From Limnofasciculus baicalensis BBK-W-15 (GTDB lineage: Bacteria > Cyanobacteriota > Cyanobacteriia > Cyanobacteriales > Coleofasciculaceae), in the NCBI RefSeq assembly GCF_024178385.1, contig NZ_JAMZMM010000011.1:1-38963 (forward strand): 38,963 nt of DNA. Reading direction: 5' to 3'. Both the position numbers and the translations under genes were made by a program. The notes beneath the pieces are model-generated. The model searched no databases. It was not told the DNA's origin and worked only from the letters and a program-made list of their open reading frames with translations. This document shows positions 7,590 through 16,134 of the stretch, piece by piece. Position 1 is the stretch's first letter. Each line of letters starts with the position of its first letter.

Positions 7590-9725
7590 CTTGCAAGGTA
7601 TAATAATCCCTATAAGGGATTGAAACACTTGTATGTATTGCTTCTTTAGAGCTTCCATTTCTTGCAAGGTATAATAATCCCTATAAGGGATTGAAACATC
7701 CCTACCTTTATCGCCGGGTGTGGGACGGCAACTTGCAAGGTATAATAATCCCTATAAGGGATTGAAACAGGTGCGGATAGGTAAGTATATCTATCGCCCC
7801 GGAATCTTGCAAGGTATAATAATCCCTATAAGGGATTGAAACTCGAGAAGCACAAGGATGGAGAGAGGTCAACCACCTTGCAAGGTATAATAATCCCTAT
7901 AAGGGATTGAAACCTCAAACCCTAATATCGTATGGGCTGGAAGAAAAACTTGCAAGGTATAATAATCCCTATAAGGGATTGAAACGGAAGAATAATGCGC
8001 AAAGAGGAAGCGCATACGGCGGCTTGCAAGGTATAATAATCCCTATAAGGGATTGAAACTGAACATTCCCTTGGCTATGAAAATAATAAAAGACTTGCAA
8101 GGTATAATAATCCCTATAAGGGATTGAAACCCCTACCATGCTCAAATTCAATTTGAACGGCTTGCTTGCAAGGTATAATAATCCCTATAAGGGATTGAAA
8201 CGCCTAATTACTAGGAAGATGGATATCATTCTTCATCTTGCAAGGTATAATAATCCCTATAAGGGATTGAAACCATCTTTCGATTATTAATCCGGAGGAA
8301 TCTATTTGCTTGCAAGGTATAATAATCCCTATAAGGGATTGAAACTTCGACATAAGCTGGTTCGAGCTTTGTTACTGCCATTTACTTGCAAGGTATAATA
8401 ATCCCTATAAGGGATTGAAACTTGCGGATAGTTTATGACGGCTGGTGTCGCACCTTGCAAGGTATAATAATCCCTATAAGGGATTGAAACACACCGATAC
8501 CTACATTTTTCTGATTCTTTAATCTCAGCTTGCAAGGTATAATAATCCCTATAAGGGATTGAAACTTGATTAATTCCCGTAAAGAGAACTTAACATCTGG
8601 CTTGCAAGGTATAATAATCCCTATAAGGGATTGAAACAGGAGGAATCCGATACATCGGGGATGCCGCCCTACCGCTTGCAAGGTATAATAATCCCTATAA
8701 GGGATTGAAACAGAATCCCATTTAAACCTTGTTCGGTCATGTAGTCTTGCAAGGTATAATAATCCCTATAAGGGATTGAAACAGTAATGCTGTCTCATCG
8801 CCAACCTTGCTCACAGCTTGCAAGGTATAATAATCCCTATAAGGGATTGAAACAATGATGGCATCAACATCATGCGTTATCAGGTTGTCTTGCAAGGTAT
8901 AATAATCCCTATAAGGGATTGAAACTAAGTAGATTTTACTGGTAAAATAAATTATGTTCATCTTGCAAGGTATAATAATCCCTATAAGGGATTGAAACGA
9001 GTAATAATCCTTTCTCCCCCACTTTCTAGCACCGCTTGCAAGGTATAATAATCCCTATAAGGGATTGAAACTAAGTAGATTTTACTGGTAAAATAAATTA
9101 TGTTCATCTTGCAAGGTATAATAATCCCTATAAGGGATTGAAACTATTTTTTGTTCTAATCGATCTAAGATTTCTGTTAAATCTTGCAAGGTATAATAAT
9201 CCCTATAAGGGATTGAAACTAACTATCGCCTCTAACTCACAAAGATAGAGAACAGTGCCTTGCAAGGTATAATAATCCCTATAAGGGATTGAAACATTTG
9301 TACTTGCACGATCGCAATCTTGGGAGTAAGCTTGCAAGGTATAATAATCCCTATAAGGGATTGAAACACCGATCGCGTTTGTATTTGCGGAACCTATTCC
9401 ACTTGCAAGGTATAATAATCCCTATAAGGGATTGAAACCTTCCTGTCCCGGGCAGCCCCCTGACAATATATACTTGCAAGGTATAATAATCCCTATAAGG
9501 GATTGAAACCTTCCTTCTTTACCGGGACGAATAAATTCTTGGTCTTGCAAGGTATAATAATCCCTATAAGGGATTGAAACGGTGAAGTCTGGATCACCCA
9601 TTGTTTTTTGTCACCTTGCAAGGTATAATAATCCCTATAAGGGATTGAAACTCGTAGTGGGTTGATTTCCACACCCCAGTTTAGACCACTTGCAAGGTAT
9701 AATAATCCCTATAAGGGATTGGAAC
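7590..9725 (+). CRISPR. CRISPR array, 30 repeats of 37 nt, 29 spacers
   Basis: The repeat begins CTTGCAAGGTATAAT and ends CTATAAGGGATTGAAAC; its inner palindrome AATCCCTATAAGGGATT forms a 7-bp stem with a 3-nt loop. Repeats 1-29 appear identical. Repeat 30 (9689-9725) has GATTGGAAC instead of GATTGAAAC, marking the distal end. Spacers are 32-39 nt, most often 34. Spacer 19 (8926-8961) and spacer 21 (9072-9107) are identical over 36 nt, with a different spacer between them. Repeats ending in ATTGAAAC are found with type III and type I-D systems in cyanobacteria, but no cas gene is present to decide the type. The array is 68 nt from the leader's last conserved block and 41 nt before the Panacea gene start. 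Confidence 0.99.
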
Positions 9726-9766
9726 ATCCTGAGTGTCATGTAAACCTGGAATATCCACTAACCGCC

Positions 9767-10222
9767 ATGAAAAATGCTCTTGATGTGGCTGATTACTTTC
9801 TCTCCTGTGTTGATAGAGAGGCAGGCGATACCATTTCTCATCTGAAATTGCAAAAGCTAGTGTACTACGCCCAAGCATGGAGTTTAGTTTTTAGGAATGA
9901 GCCTTTGTTTGCTCAAGATATTGAGGCTTGGGTATCTGGTCCTATTGTGCGGGATGTTTGGGAGAAATATAAAATCTATCAAGATAGAGATATTCCCGCA
10001 TCGGAAAATTTCGACATTGAATTTACCGAGGATGAATTAGAAGTACTCGAAGAGGTTTGGTCCACTTACGGAGAATTAAGTGCTAAATATCTCCGAGACT
10101 TAGTTTGTGCTGAAAAACCTTGGCTAAATTCTCGCCATAGTTTAGATTTAGAATCCCCATCAATTGGTGTAATATCTTATGATAATATGAAAGAATATTA
10201 TACTAATTTTGTGGAGGTATAG
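9767..10222 (+). CDS. Panacea / DUF4065 (SocA-GepA-like) protein, probable antitoxin
   Basis: The 151-residue protein has the Panacea-domain pattern: DVADYFL near the N-terminus, then ISHLKLQKLVYYAQAWSLV, EDIEAWVSGPIVRDVW-like residues (PLFAQDIEAWVSGPIV), and FTEDELEVLEEVWSTYGELSAKYLRDL (shown in parts: YGELSAKYLRDL). Panacea proteins serve as antitoxins for many unrelated toxins and are also found in phages. The frame opens inside the last CRISPR repeat at 9662, but the first 35 codons are repeat and spacer sequence, so the ATG at 9767 is chosen. A very short ORF with a strong ribosome-binding site follows at once, which could be a toxin remnant. Gene and array may share transcription. Confidence 0.8.
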   Translation: MKNALDVADYFLSCVDREAGDTISHLKLQKLVYYAQAWSLVFRNEPLFAQDIEAWVSGPIVRDVWEKYKIYQDRDIPASENFDIEFTEDELEVLEEVWSTYGELSAKYLRDLVCAEKPWLNSRHSLDLESPSIGVISYDNMKEYYTNFVEV

Positions 10223-10330
10223 TTGGTAAAAAAACAAAATAAAATCCAGAAACCTTCTCCACAGAGAAAGGGAAAGCTGATTCCAGAAAAAGCGATCGCA
10301 ATCCCTCCACAAACTAGTATTGATATTTAA
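10223..10330 (+). CDS. Small 35-residue basic ORF coupled to the Panacea gene
   Basis: A TTG codon at 10223 directly follows the Panacea stop (TAG 10220-10222) and lies 5 nt after a full GGAGG at 10213-10217, a spacing that suggests translational coupling. The predicted peptide (VKKQNKIQKPSPQRKGK, then a HIP1-coded KAIAIPPQTSIDI end) is basic and proline-rich with no recognised domain. In Panacea toxin-antitoxin pairs the partner gene often adjoins, so this could be the residual N-terminus of a lost toxin. It could also be chance. The stretch after it (10331-10438) holds ACGCAGAGGT-type interspersed repeats only. Confidence 0.35.
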   Translation: MVKKQNKIQKPSPQRKGKLIPEKAIAIPPQTSIDI

Positions 10331-10438
10331 TCTATCTCTATGGGAGTAATATTTTGGTTTTTAACGCAGAGGTTTGATAGAGGTACGCAGAGTTTTTTAC
10401 AGAGATTTAGTCTTGTAAAGGAAATGAGTGAGTTTTAA

Positions 10439-12457
10439 TCAGATGATAACTCGATACAAAGAATGAAGAGTCAACCCATCAACTGGATACTCAGCTACAG
10501 CGACACGATAACTCACCTGAAAGCGACGAGAATCAGGAGCGGTAAAAATTTGTATTCTCAAAGGAATTAATAACTCATCTAACCGAGAAAGTACTTCCGA
10601 CTTGTGTAATCCTGGAATTGCCATTACAAATTCCCCATTTCCCCAATACCCCAACACCTCACCATTACTAAAAACACCTTGAAAAATACGCCCCCACTCT
10701 TGCAATACCTGATTACCCATAGCATGTCCATATTCAATATTAATTTGGCGCAAATCTTCCACCACAAGTAATACAAAACAGAAATAACTATTATTTTTCT
10801 CAGCTTCCTGAATCAGCTTTTCTATCTCCCGGCTAGAATGAGGTTGATTATTTAAGCCCGTTAAAGGATCTTTACAAGAAAAACTTTGCAGCCAGCGGTT
10901 TCTTTCCCAGCGATTAACAATTCGAGTTAATAATTCTGAACCCACCACAGGTTTCACAATATAATCATCCGCACCTGCTGCAAATATTTTTTGAATCGTA
11001 TCAAAATCTCGATGGGCGGTTAAAAATAGAATTGGTAATCCTTGCCACTCTTCATTATTCCGCACAGCTTGACAGATTTCAATCCCACTCATTTGGGGCA
11101 TTTCTACATCCAAAATTAATAAATCCGGTTTAACCTTTTCCAAGATATCCCAAAACTGCAAAGGGTTATCCAATCCTGTCATTTTAATGCCCCAAGGTTC
11201 TAACATTGGGTGTAATGCTGATAAAAATATGGGATCGTCATCCACAACTAGCAGATTCACCAATAAGCCAGAGTGGGGAGTAGAAGAGTTTGTAGGGGTG
11301 AAGGATTTGGGGGATAACGTCTGGCTTAAATCAAAGATTTTGTCTCCAAATGTTTCACCCAGAGTGGGCAAAGCAATTGTATCATCTTGTAAATCCTGCA
11401 AATCCTGTGAATCCCGATCTATATTTTCAGTTAAATTCAGTAATTCTACTAAGGATTTTATTAAAGTTAGCACTTCCTCTTTTTGAGAACGTTTGAATTT
11501 CTTATTTGTCTGTAAAATAATCTCAATTTCTCGAGCAATATTAGTCCCATCTTCCCGATCGAACATGCCCAAGACACCAGCCAACTTATGGGCAGCTTGA
11601 CTAGCAGACAGTTGTAATTCAGCCGATAAATTACCCTGACGCAAAGGATCAGCCGCTTCCTGCAAAACCTCCATCCGCTGCACCATTAACCCGCGATACT
11701 TATCCCAAAGTTTATCTATCCCTTGATTAAATTGCTTTTCTAAATTACCATAATTTTGATCTTCAATCACTTCCCCAGGCACTAAAACCTTGGGAGTGAA
11801 TCGATAACCAAAACCGTAGACATTTTCAATCCAATCTACCACCCCCACAGCCTTTAACTTCTGCCGCAAACCTTTAATATGAGATTTTACACTTTCTTCT
11901 TGGGGAGGATCGTCAAAATTCCAGAGATGATCGATAATATTGGCGCGACTAAAAACTTGTTCGGGATGGCGTAAAAATAATTCCAGTAAACTATATTCCT
12001 TGGGAGTGAGAGTTAAAGGTTTCCCCTGATAAGTTACTTGACAACCACTCGGATCTAGGCAAAGTCCTTTTAGCTCTAATATAGGTGTAATCGGATTATC
12101 TTTCCGACGAATTAATGCTCGCACCCTAGCTTGTAATTCTCCCAGATCCAATGGTTTAATTAAATAATCATCAGCCCCAGCATCTAATCCGCGAATGCGA
12201 TCCCGACTTGCATTTTTTGCCGTAATCAGTAAAATAGGTACGGCACACCCTTGACTACGCAAACGCTGACATAAACTAATCCCATCGAGCTTGGGTAAGT
12301 CTATATCTGTCACAATTAGATCGTAAGTAGCGCTTTGGCTATATTCCCAACCCAATTCTCCATCCTCAGCCCAATCAACAATGTAACGCTGACTCCGGAG
12401 AGACTGTACCAGAATATCTGCCAAAACATCGTCATCTTCAATTAAGAATATTCTCAT
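10439..12457 (-). CDS. Multidomain response regulator: REC, OmpR winged helix, Hpt, REC, degenerate GGDEF
   Basis: This is a cytoplasmic phosphorelay transcription regulator of 672 residues. Domains: REC1 with phospho-acceptor Asp51 (VTDIDLPKLDG), an OmpR-type DNA-binding domain at about 125-222, an Hpt domain with His290 (SQAAHKLAG), REC2 with Asp450 (LLILDVEMP), and a GGDEF fold beginning DPLTGLNN at about 525. The catalytic GG(D/E)EF is replaced by GNGEF and the protein stops at HSLYRVII, before the last helix, so cyclase activity is unlikely. The linkers contain coded copies of interspersed repeats: QDLQDLQ from an AATCCTGCAAATCCTGTG unit and SSTPHS from a CCCCACT unit. It is divergent from the truncated glycosyltransferase at 12578. 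A 42-nt piece of this gene (12327-12368) recurs at 21394. Confidence 0.88.
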   Translation of the reverse strand: MRIFLIEDDDVLADILVQSLRSQRYIVDWAEDGELGWEYSQSATYDLIVTDIDLPKLDGISLCQRLRSQGCAVPILLITAKNASRDRIRGLDAGADDYLIKPLDLGELQARVRALIRRKDNPITPILELKGLCLDPSGCQVTYQGKPLTLTPKEYSLLELFLRHPEQVFSRANIIDHLWNFDDPPQEESVKSHIKGLRQKLKAVGVVDWIENVYGFGYRFTPKVLVPGEVIEDQNYGNLEKQFNQGIDKLWDKYRGLMVQRMEVLQEAADPLRQGNLSAELQLSASQAAHKLAGVLGMFDREDGTNIAREIEIILQTNKKFKRSQKEEVLTLIKSLVELLNLTENIDRDSQDLQDLQDDTIALPTLGETFGDKIFDLSQTLSPKSFTPTNSSTPHSGLLVNLLVVDDDPIFLSALHPMLEPWGIKMTGLDNPLQFWDILEKVKPDLLILDVEMPQMSGIEICQAVRNNEEWQGLPILFLTAHRDFDTIQKIFAAGADDYIVKPVVGSELLTRIVNRWERNRWLQSFSCKDPLTGLNNQPHSSREIEKLIQEAEKNNSYFCFVLLVVEDLRQINIEYGHAMGNQVLQEWGRIFQGVFSNGEVLGYWGNGEFVMAIPGLHKSEVLSRLDELLIPLRIQIFTAPDSRRFQVSYRVAVAEYPVDGLTLHSLYRVII

Positions 12458-12577
12458 GGCTCGATAAATGTAAAGGTGAGAGGTGAGAGGTGATAGGGAA
12501 TAAATTATAAGTTACACATTGAGTAACTTAAGTCATACTGACAAAGTAAAAATTGAGTTCCACATAAACGTTTATTT

Positions 12578-12847
12578 ATGAAAACAGCAGCAATTTTATA
12601 TCAGCGAGACGGATACGAAACCAGCGGCAAACGCCTTATGGGTAGGCAAGCAGCCAGTGCAGGTTTTCTTAAAGCTTTAGCCCGTTACACTACAGGAGAA
12701 AGCCTCTATTGTTTTACCACAAATCAGACAGGATTCGAGGAATTTTGTCAACAAGTTCGCCCTTGGCTTAAGAATTCCGTCTCGCTGCAATGGATTCCAG
12801 CTAACAATTCCCAATCCCTAATTCCTGAAAGGTTGACTTCTTTTTGA
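12578..12847 (+). pseudogene. Truncated duplicate of the GT4 glycosyltransferase head
   Basis: The 89-codon frame starts exactly like the full glycosyltransferase at 21449 (MKTAAILYQRDGYETSGKR). From 12563 to about 12829 the DNA matches 21434-21700 with roughly ten differences by hand count, none of them in the first 130 nt. After that the copy runs into unrelated sequence and ends at LTSF. It lacks the whole catalytic part. It lies divergent to the response regulator, probably the ancestral position of the intact gene, and marks the left edge of the accessory island. Confidence 0.9.
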
Positions 12848-12860
12848 AACTTAGCTATAA

Positions 12861-13073
12861 TTTATCCAAATACAGCTTTATCTGATTCATTGCCATCAGC
12901 AATTTTCACAAATAAGAGAATATCTCCATCACGGGTACAGATTAAATCTATGATAACTTGTTTTAAGTCAGACCGATGGTCGTGGGAATAGCCTTGGCTG
13001 ATTTTTATGGGTATAGGTTTTCGTTCTTTCCTGGTTATTCTACTCTTGGTGAGATAGTCCGTAAGATACTATT
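12861..13073 (-). pseudogene. Transposase fragment, IS1634-like (IS4 superfamily)
   Basis: On the minus strand a short open stretch reads ISQGYSHDHRSDLKQVIIDL followed by DGDILLFVKIADGNESDKAVFG and a TAA at 12861-12863. This matches the central HGYSxDHRPDLKQ...DGDxPL...GNExDxxVF segment of IS1634-type DDE transposases (family knowledge, not searched). The N- and C-terminal parts are missing and no terminal inverted repeats were found. It sits directly inside the left boundary of the island, next to the cut glycosyltransferase copy, and may mark the insertion event. Confidence 0.65.
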
Positions 13074-13103
13074 GTGAATGACCAGCCAAAAGCAGCTTAT
13101 TGA

Positions 13104-13898
13104 ATGATTATGTCTATTCTGACTGAAAAAAATGGGATAATTTTTGAAACTATACAGCAACAGGATATAGAAGCAACTGCTGCTTGTATTTCCAATATTA
13201 TGTCCAAATCTGAACCCATCACTAGGGCTTTGCAAATTTCTGAAGCTGAGTTTCATGGTTTCGCTATTCCTTACTGCCATAAAGCAGTAAAAGAATCTGT
13301 TTCTCTTGTTGCCAAAGATCGACAAACAGGACAAATTGTCGGATTTATTATTTCGAAAGATTTGATGACATGGCCTCCCGAACGACTAGAGATACCCAGT
13401 GATAAATTTGAGCCAATTTTCAATTTATTGGAGCAATTATACCGAGTTGCATTCAAAAAGTTAACTTTCTCTCCTCCAGTTTACCCAGCTTACCCTTACC
13501 CAGCTTATCCTTACCCAGCTTATCCTTATCCAGCGTACCCAGCTTACCAAGCTATTACTATGGAAAGCAACTTGGTATTAGAATCGATTTACAAGTCTAA
13601 AAATTTCATTTCACAAGGAGAAGTTTTACATATTTTTCTTCTGGGAGTTGTCAAAAACTATGCCAATAAAAACATTGCTAAAACACTAATAGAAGTAAAT
13701 TTAAAATTAGCTAAACAGCGTAATTTTAAAGCGGCTATTGTGGAAGCTACTGGATTAGCATCCCAGCATATATTTCGCAGTTTTGGCTTTCAGGAAGAAG
13801 CGGCTATTAAATACAAAACATACAAGTTTAATAACAAAAAAATTCTGTCTACTATAGAAAATAGTGAAAAGTGTATACTTATGTCGGCTAAGATTTAA
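13104..13898 (+). CDS. GNAT acetyltransferase, arylalkylamine-N-acetyltransferase-like, with YPAYP repeat insert
   Basis: The 264-residue protein is a GNAT-fold enzyme expected to transfer an acyl group from CoA to an amine. The C-terminal half has the order seen in insect-type arylalkylamine/dopamine N-acetyltransferases: EVLHIFLLGVVKNYANKNIA (strand 4 and CoA loop), then AKQRNFKAAIVEATGLASQ, IFRSFGFQEE and a late Tyr-Lys-rich strand. The CoA loop is degenerate (YANKNIA where YRGxGIA is usual), so activity is uncertain. Residues about 126-146 are a Pro-Tyr-Ala tandem repeat (YPAYP units) inserted between the two halves. It is convergent with the AidA/PixA genes, which it may serve together with the decarboxylase. 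ATG codons at 13104 and 13110 are both possible starts; no clear SD is visible. Confidence 0.7.
   Translation: MIMSILTEKNGIIFETIQQQDIEATAACISNIMSKSEPITRALQISEAEFHGFAIPYCHKAVKESVSLVAKDRQTGQIVGFIISKDLMTWPPERLEIPSDKFEPIFNLLEQLYRVAFKKLTFSPPVYPAYPYPAYPYPAYPYPAYPAYQAITMESNLVLESIYKSKNFISQGEVLHIFLLGVVKNYANKNIAKTLIEVNLKLAKQRNFKAAIVEATGLASQHIFRSFGFQEEAAIKYKTYKFNNKKILSTIENSEKCILMSAKI
13481..13540 (+). repeat. In-frame 15-bp tandem repeat (4 copies)
   Basis: TTACCCAGCTTACCC, two copies of TTACCCAGCTTATCC, and TTATCCAGCGTACCC stand in tandem at 13481, 13496, 13511 and 13526. They code for repeating Y-P-A-Y-P inside the GNAT protein. The near identity at DNA level points to recent expansion. Confidence 0.95.
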
Positions 13899-13964
13899 AT
13901 AGCCCTCTTCTGTAAATCGGAGGCTAGATATTTTCCCTAATTATAACTTGTTGCGGGGATTTAA

Positions 13965-14009
13965 TCATCTAATTAGTACAATTAAACTCTGCATAGACAG
14001 ATTAGATGA
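13965..14009. terminator. Inverted repeat between convergent genes
   Basis: TCATCTAAT (13965-13973) pairs with ATTAGATGA (14001-14009) around a 27-nt loop. It lies between the GNAT stop and the end of the last AidA/PixA gene. It may be a weak bidirectional terminator; no T-run adjoins the stem. Confidence 0.3.
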
Positions 14010-14058
14010 CGGAGGATGAGCTTGAATATATAAGTCATCTCTCCATCTCCTTGTTAGT

Positions 14059-14607
14059 TTAGATACCAACTACTTTTAAAGAAGGTTTCTCGAAAGTGTT
14101 CAAATACACCTTCTCTTTTTTACATTCCTGTTCCAATTCAAGGACAAACCTGTAATTGTACACACCCGTGGGCAAGGTACTTAATACAGCCCCAGCCCAA
14201 TAGTAGTACACAGGACAATAAGGAGATCTCATCATGTCAGGACCACCGTAAACCTTCAACTCAGTGCAGACTTTGGTCTCAGAAAATTCCTCAGTGTCGC
14301 CTTCTTGTTGGCTGTCCAGAAAAACGATATTGTTGATCTTCGGCATAGGCGGCCATGTCCCATCGGGTCTTTTTTCCATATCCATAGGATAGATAATCCA
14401 ATTGAGAACTTGCCCTGGCTTACAGACGGTTTGCAAATGCCCCGTTCCTTGACCTGTACCACCCACGCTATTATCCATCATGTAAATAGCATCTTTGGTC
14501 GTCCGATCTTTAACAGCTTTATGAAGGTCAATGACTGTTACTATATTAAGCTGTACGGAATTGAGCTGCCCTGGATTTTGCTTTTTTAGAGTAAACGTAT
14601 CTGACAT
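14059..14607 (-). CDS. AidA/PixA family protein (paralogue 4, last in the run)
   Basis: The family (Pfam inclusion-body protein; PixA of Xenorhabdus, AidA of Burkholderia) comprises abundant small beta-sandwich proteins of unsettled function. This 182-residue copy shows the shared pattern: VIDLHKAV, YMMDNSVGGTGQGT, VLNWIIYPMD, YYYWAGAV, and a C-terminus ending in KPSLKVVGI. The frame is open upstream to 14682, but the ATG at 14607 is preceded by AGGAGG (complement of 14613-14618), so it is the start. No signal peptide is present. It is preceded by two small hairpins (14657-14701) that may tune its expression relative to the upstream paralogue. Confidence 0.8.
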   Translation of the reverse strand: MSDTFTLKKQNPGQLNSVQLNIVTVIDLHKAVKDRTTKDAIYMMDNSVGGTGQGTGHLQTVCKPGQVLNWIIYPMDMEKRPDGTWPPMPKINNIVFLDSQQEGDTEEFSETKVCTELKVYGGPDMMRSPYCPVYYYWAGAVLSTLPTGVYNYRFVLELEQECKKEKVYLNTFEKPSLKVVGI

Positions 14608-14656
14608 GATTTTCCTCCTGTTAGTTGAACAAATTGTGATTTTCCAACTGTTCTGC

Positions 14657-14701
14657 GGCCACAAAACGTGGCCACAAAACATCCAATCCGTTTTTTAACG
14701 G
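14657..14701 (-). promoter_or_regulatory. Two small hairpins between AidA/PixA paralogues 3 and 4
   Basis: GGCCAC/GTGGCC (14657-14662 with 14668-14673) and CCGTT/AACGG (14688-14692 with 14697-14701) lie in the spacer between two AidA/PixA genes. On the transcribed minus strand they are followed by U-poor sequence, so they are more likely processing or attenuation elements than strong terminators. Confidence 0.35.
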
Positions 14702-14702
14702 C

Positions 14703-15143
14703 TTAGGCATCCTTACCTACGAGATAGAGAGGGGAAGCAGTAGGTATCGATTCTGCTCGAGTCCCCACTTTAAATTTGATGGTGTAGGGAACGAATTTGA
14801 CATCTTTTTTGACTGTGCCACTCCAGTACGAGACATCAGTACCTTCGTAAGTCTTCTTTTCCGGCTCGCAGTAGTTCTTGTCAATGATGATTTCATCGAT
14901 GGCTGCATAGGCTTCACATTCTAAGAATATGACTGTCCAAACCAATCGGTCTCCTTTTTCGACGACAGTCTTCAAATTCTTAGTGCCCTGCCCTGTGGAA
15001 CCATTCGCTTTATTGGTGTCCATAAAATAGACTTCTCCACTCAAGGAATCGGTTGCCAGGGCTCCCACTACATCTATTACAGAGGCTATCGTTATCGTTT
15101 TCCCCTTTGTTTCTATCGTTTTAGCTTTCGTTTCTGTTGCCAT
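14703..15143 (-). CDS. AidA/PixA family protein (paralogue 3)
   Basis: This is a 146-residue member of the run. Family landmarks: ASVIDVVGALA, YFMDTNKANGSTGQGTKNL, a VWTVIFLE strand in the place of NWxI, and DVSYWSGTVKKDVKF, with a C-terminal SPLYLVG. The start ATG at 15143 follows GGAGG (complement at 15151-15155). No signal sequence or membrane segment is seen, so it should be cytoplasmic. Length is close to the short form of the family. The paralogues share only motif-level similarity, so the duplication is old. Confidence 0.8.
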   Translation of the reverse strand: MATETKAKTIETKGKTITIASVIDVVGALATDSLSGEVYFMDTNKANGSTGQGTKNLKTVVEKGDRLVWTVIFLECEAYAAIDEIIIDKNYCEPEKKTYEGTDVSYWSGTVKKDVKFVPYTIKFKVGTRAESIPTASPLYLVGKDA

Positions 15144-15194
15144 GATCTATCCTCCAATATTTTTTGTAATTACGATTGAAGCTTAAGCAGTGGT

Positions 15195-16028
15195 CTAAAC
15201 AATAGGGATAGGGAGGAAGCCAACACCTGCATTTGTAAACCCATTCTTTTTAGGGTCATTGCTAATCTTGATAAATGCTTCACAGGTCATATCTACCGGT
15301 ACCCAAGCCGATTCTCCATCCTTCAAGGTGAGCTTATATAGTTGGACATGCATGGTGTAGGCATAGGTCCCTGGTTGGGATGTATCAACAGATGCAGCCC
15401 AATACCAACCGTCTGTCACCATATCGGGAGAGCCATATGCAGCCGGATAAATTATGTTTTTATCGACTGCTTCACCACTGATACCCGTAATGATCGGATT
15501 AAGAGAATTGATATCGGAAATTTTCTCTTCAGATTGAGCGACGAGTTCACCCGTGACATCCATAATTTTTTGTCCAGAATGCCCAAAATCGTGCTTGACA
15601 TCACTACGTTTGCTCTGGACTTTAGTCTTAACACCCGTCGCTTGGGAGATCTTTTTTAGTTCCTCTAGGACATGGACGATACTTGTGAATCTTTCCTTTT
15701 CAGTGTTTTCAATTTTATTGGCGAGTTCCTTAAGATCGTCGAGTGCCTTGAGATCGCTATTTTTCGATTTGTCTGCTAGAAAGCTCTTAGGAAGGGTAGG
15801 CGGAAGAGAACCAACGCCATATGGCAGCCAGTTCAACACCTGCTCATTAGCCTGGGAACCATCACAGTAATGAGTGCCATTGATCGCGGAAACCAATTTG
15901 TCAGTCCCTAAACCTTCTGACCCTTGCAATTTCATATTGTCGAACAGGTAGGAATTACCTGCCAATGTGTTGGCTTTTATGGCTGCTTCTACATCAACCA
16001 TCAATATTATTCCAAGCTGTTGGCTCAT
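15195..16028 (-). CDS. AidA/PixA family protein with helical insertion (paralogue 2)
   Basis: At 277 residues this copy is much longer than its neighbours. The N-terminal part (ILMVDVEAAIKANTLAG, YLFDNMKLQGSEGLGT, QVLNWLPYGVGSLPP) and the C-terminal part (YGSPDMVTDGWYWAAS, GTYAYTMHVQLYKL, ending GVGFLPIPIV) match the family. Between about residues 85 and 190 there is a charged, probably alpha-helical insert (LKALDDLKELANKIENTEKE, HVLEELKKISQATG) with no counterpart in the other three. The insert could form a coiled coil for oligomerisation or partner binding (inference). The start ATG at 16028 has a good SD (complement of TTTCCTCCTT at 16037-16046). Confidence 0.78.
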   Translation of the reverse strand: MSQQLGIILMVDVEAAIKANTLAGNSYLFDNMKLQGSEGLGTDKLVSAINGTHYCDGSQANEQVLNWLPYGVGSLPPTLPKSFLADKSKNSDLKALDDLKELANKIENTEKERFTSIVHVLEELKKISQATGVKTKVQSKRSDVKHDFGHSGQKIMDVTGELVAQSEEKISDINSLNPIITGISGEAVDKNIIYPAAYGSPDMVTDGWYWAASVDTSQPGTYAYTMHVQLYKLTLKDGESAWVPVDMTCEAFIKISNDPKKNGFTNAGVGFLPIPIV

Positions 16029-16134
16029 AACGTTTCTTTTCCTCCTTAGTTAAGGTTTGTTTTCACTCTCGAACGACGTAGACTAAACCGCACCTAAAGT
16101 ACCGTTTCTATTGGCGTTTTTTGTTGACTTACAG

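Noticed and set aside
7969-8961. Several minus-strand ORFs in the array coding repeated VSIPYRDYYTLQ or FQSLIGIIIPCK
   Set aside because: They are CRISPR repeats read in reverse; every copy of the peptide is one repeat.
9662-9766. Upstream start for the Panacea gene
   Set aside because: The codons are the last spacer and last repeat of the CRISPR array.
13035-13456. Minus-strand ORFs opposite the GNAT gene
   Set aside because: Shadow frames; the plus-strand GNAT motifs explain this DNA.
15342-15870. Plus-strand ORFs of about 105 codons across AidA/PixA paralogue 2
   Set aside because: They are antisense shadows of a gene with family motifs and good SD.
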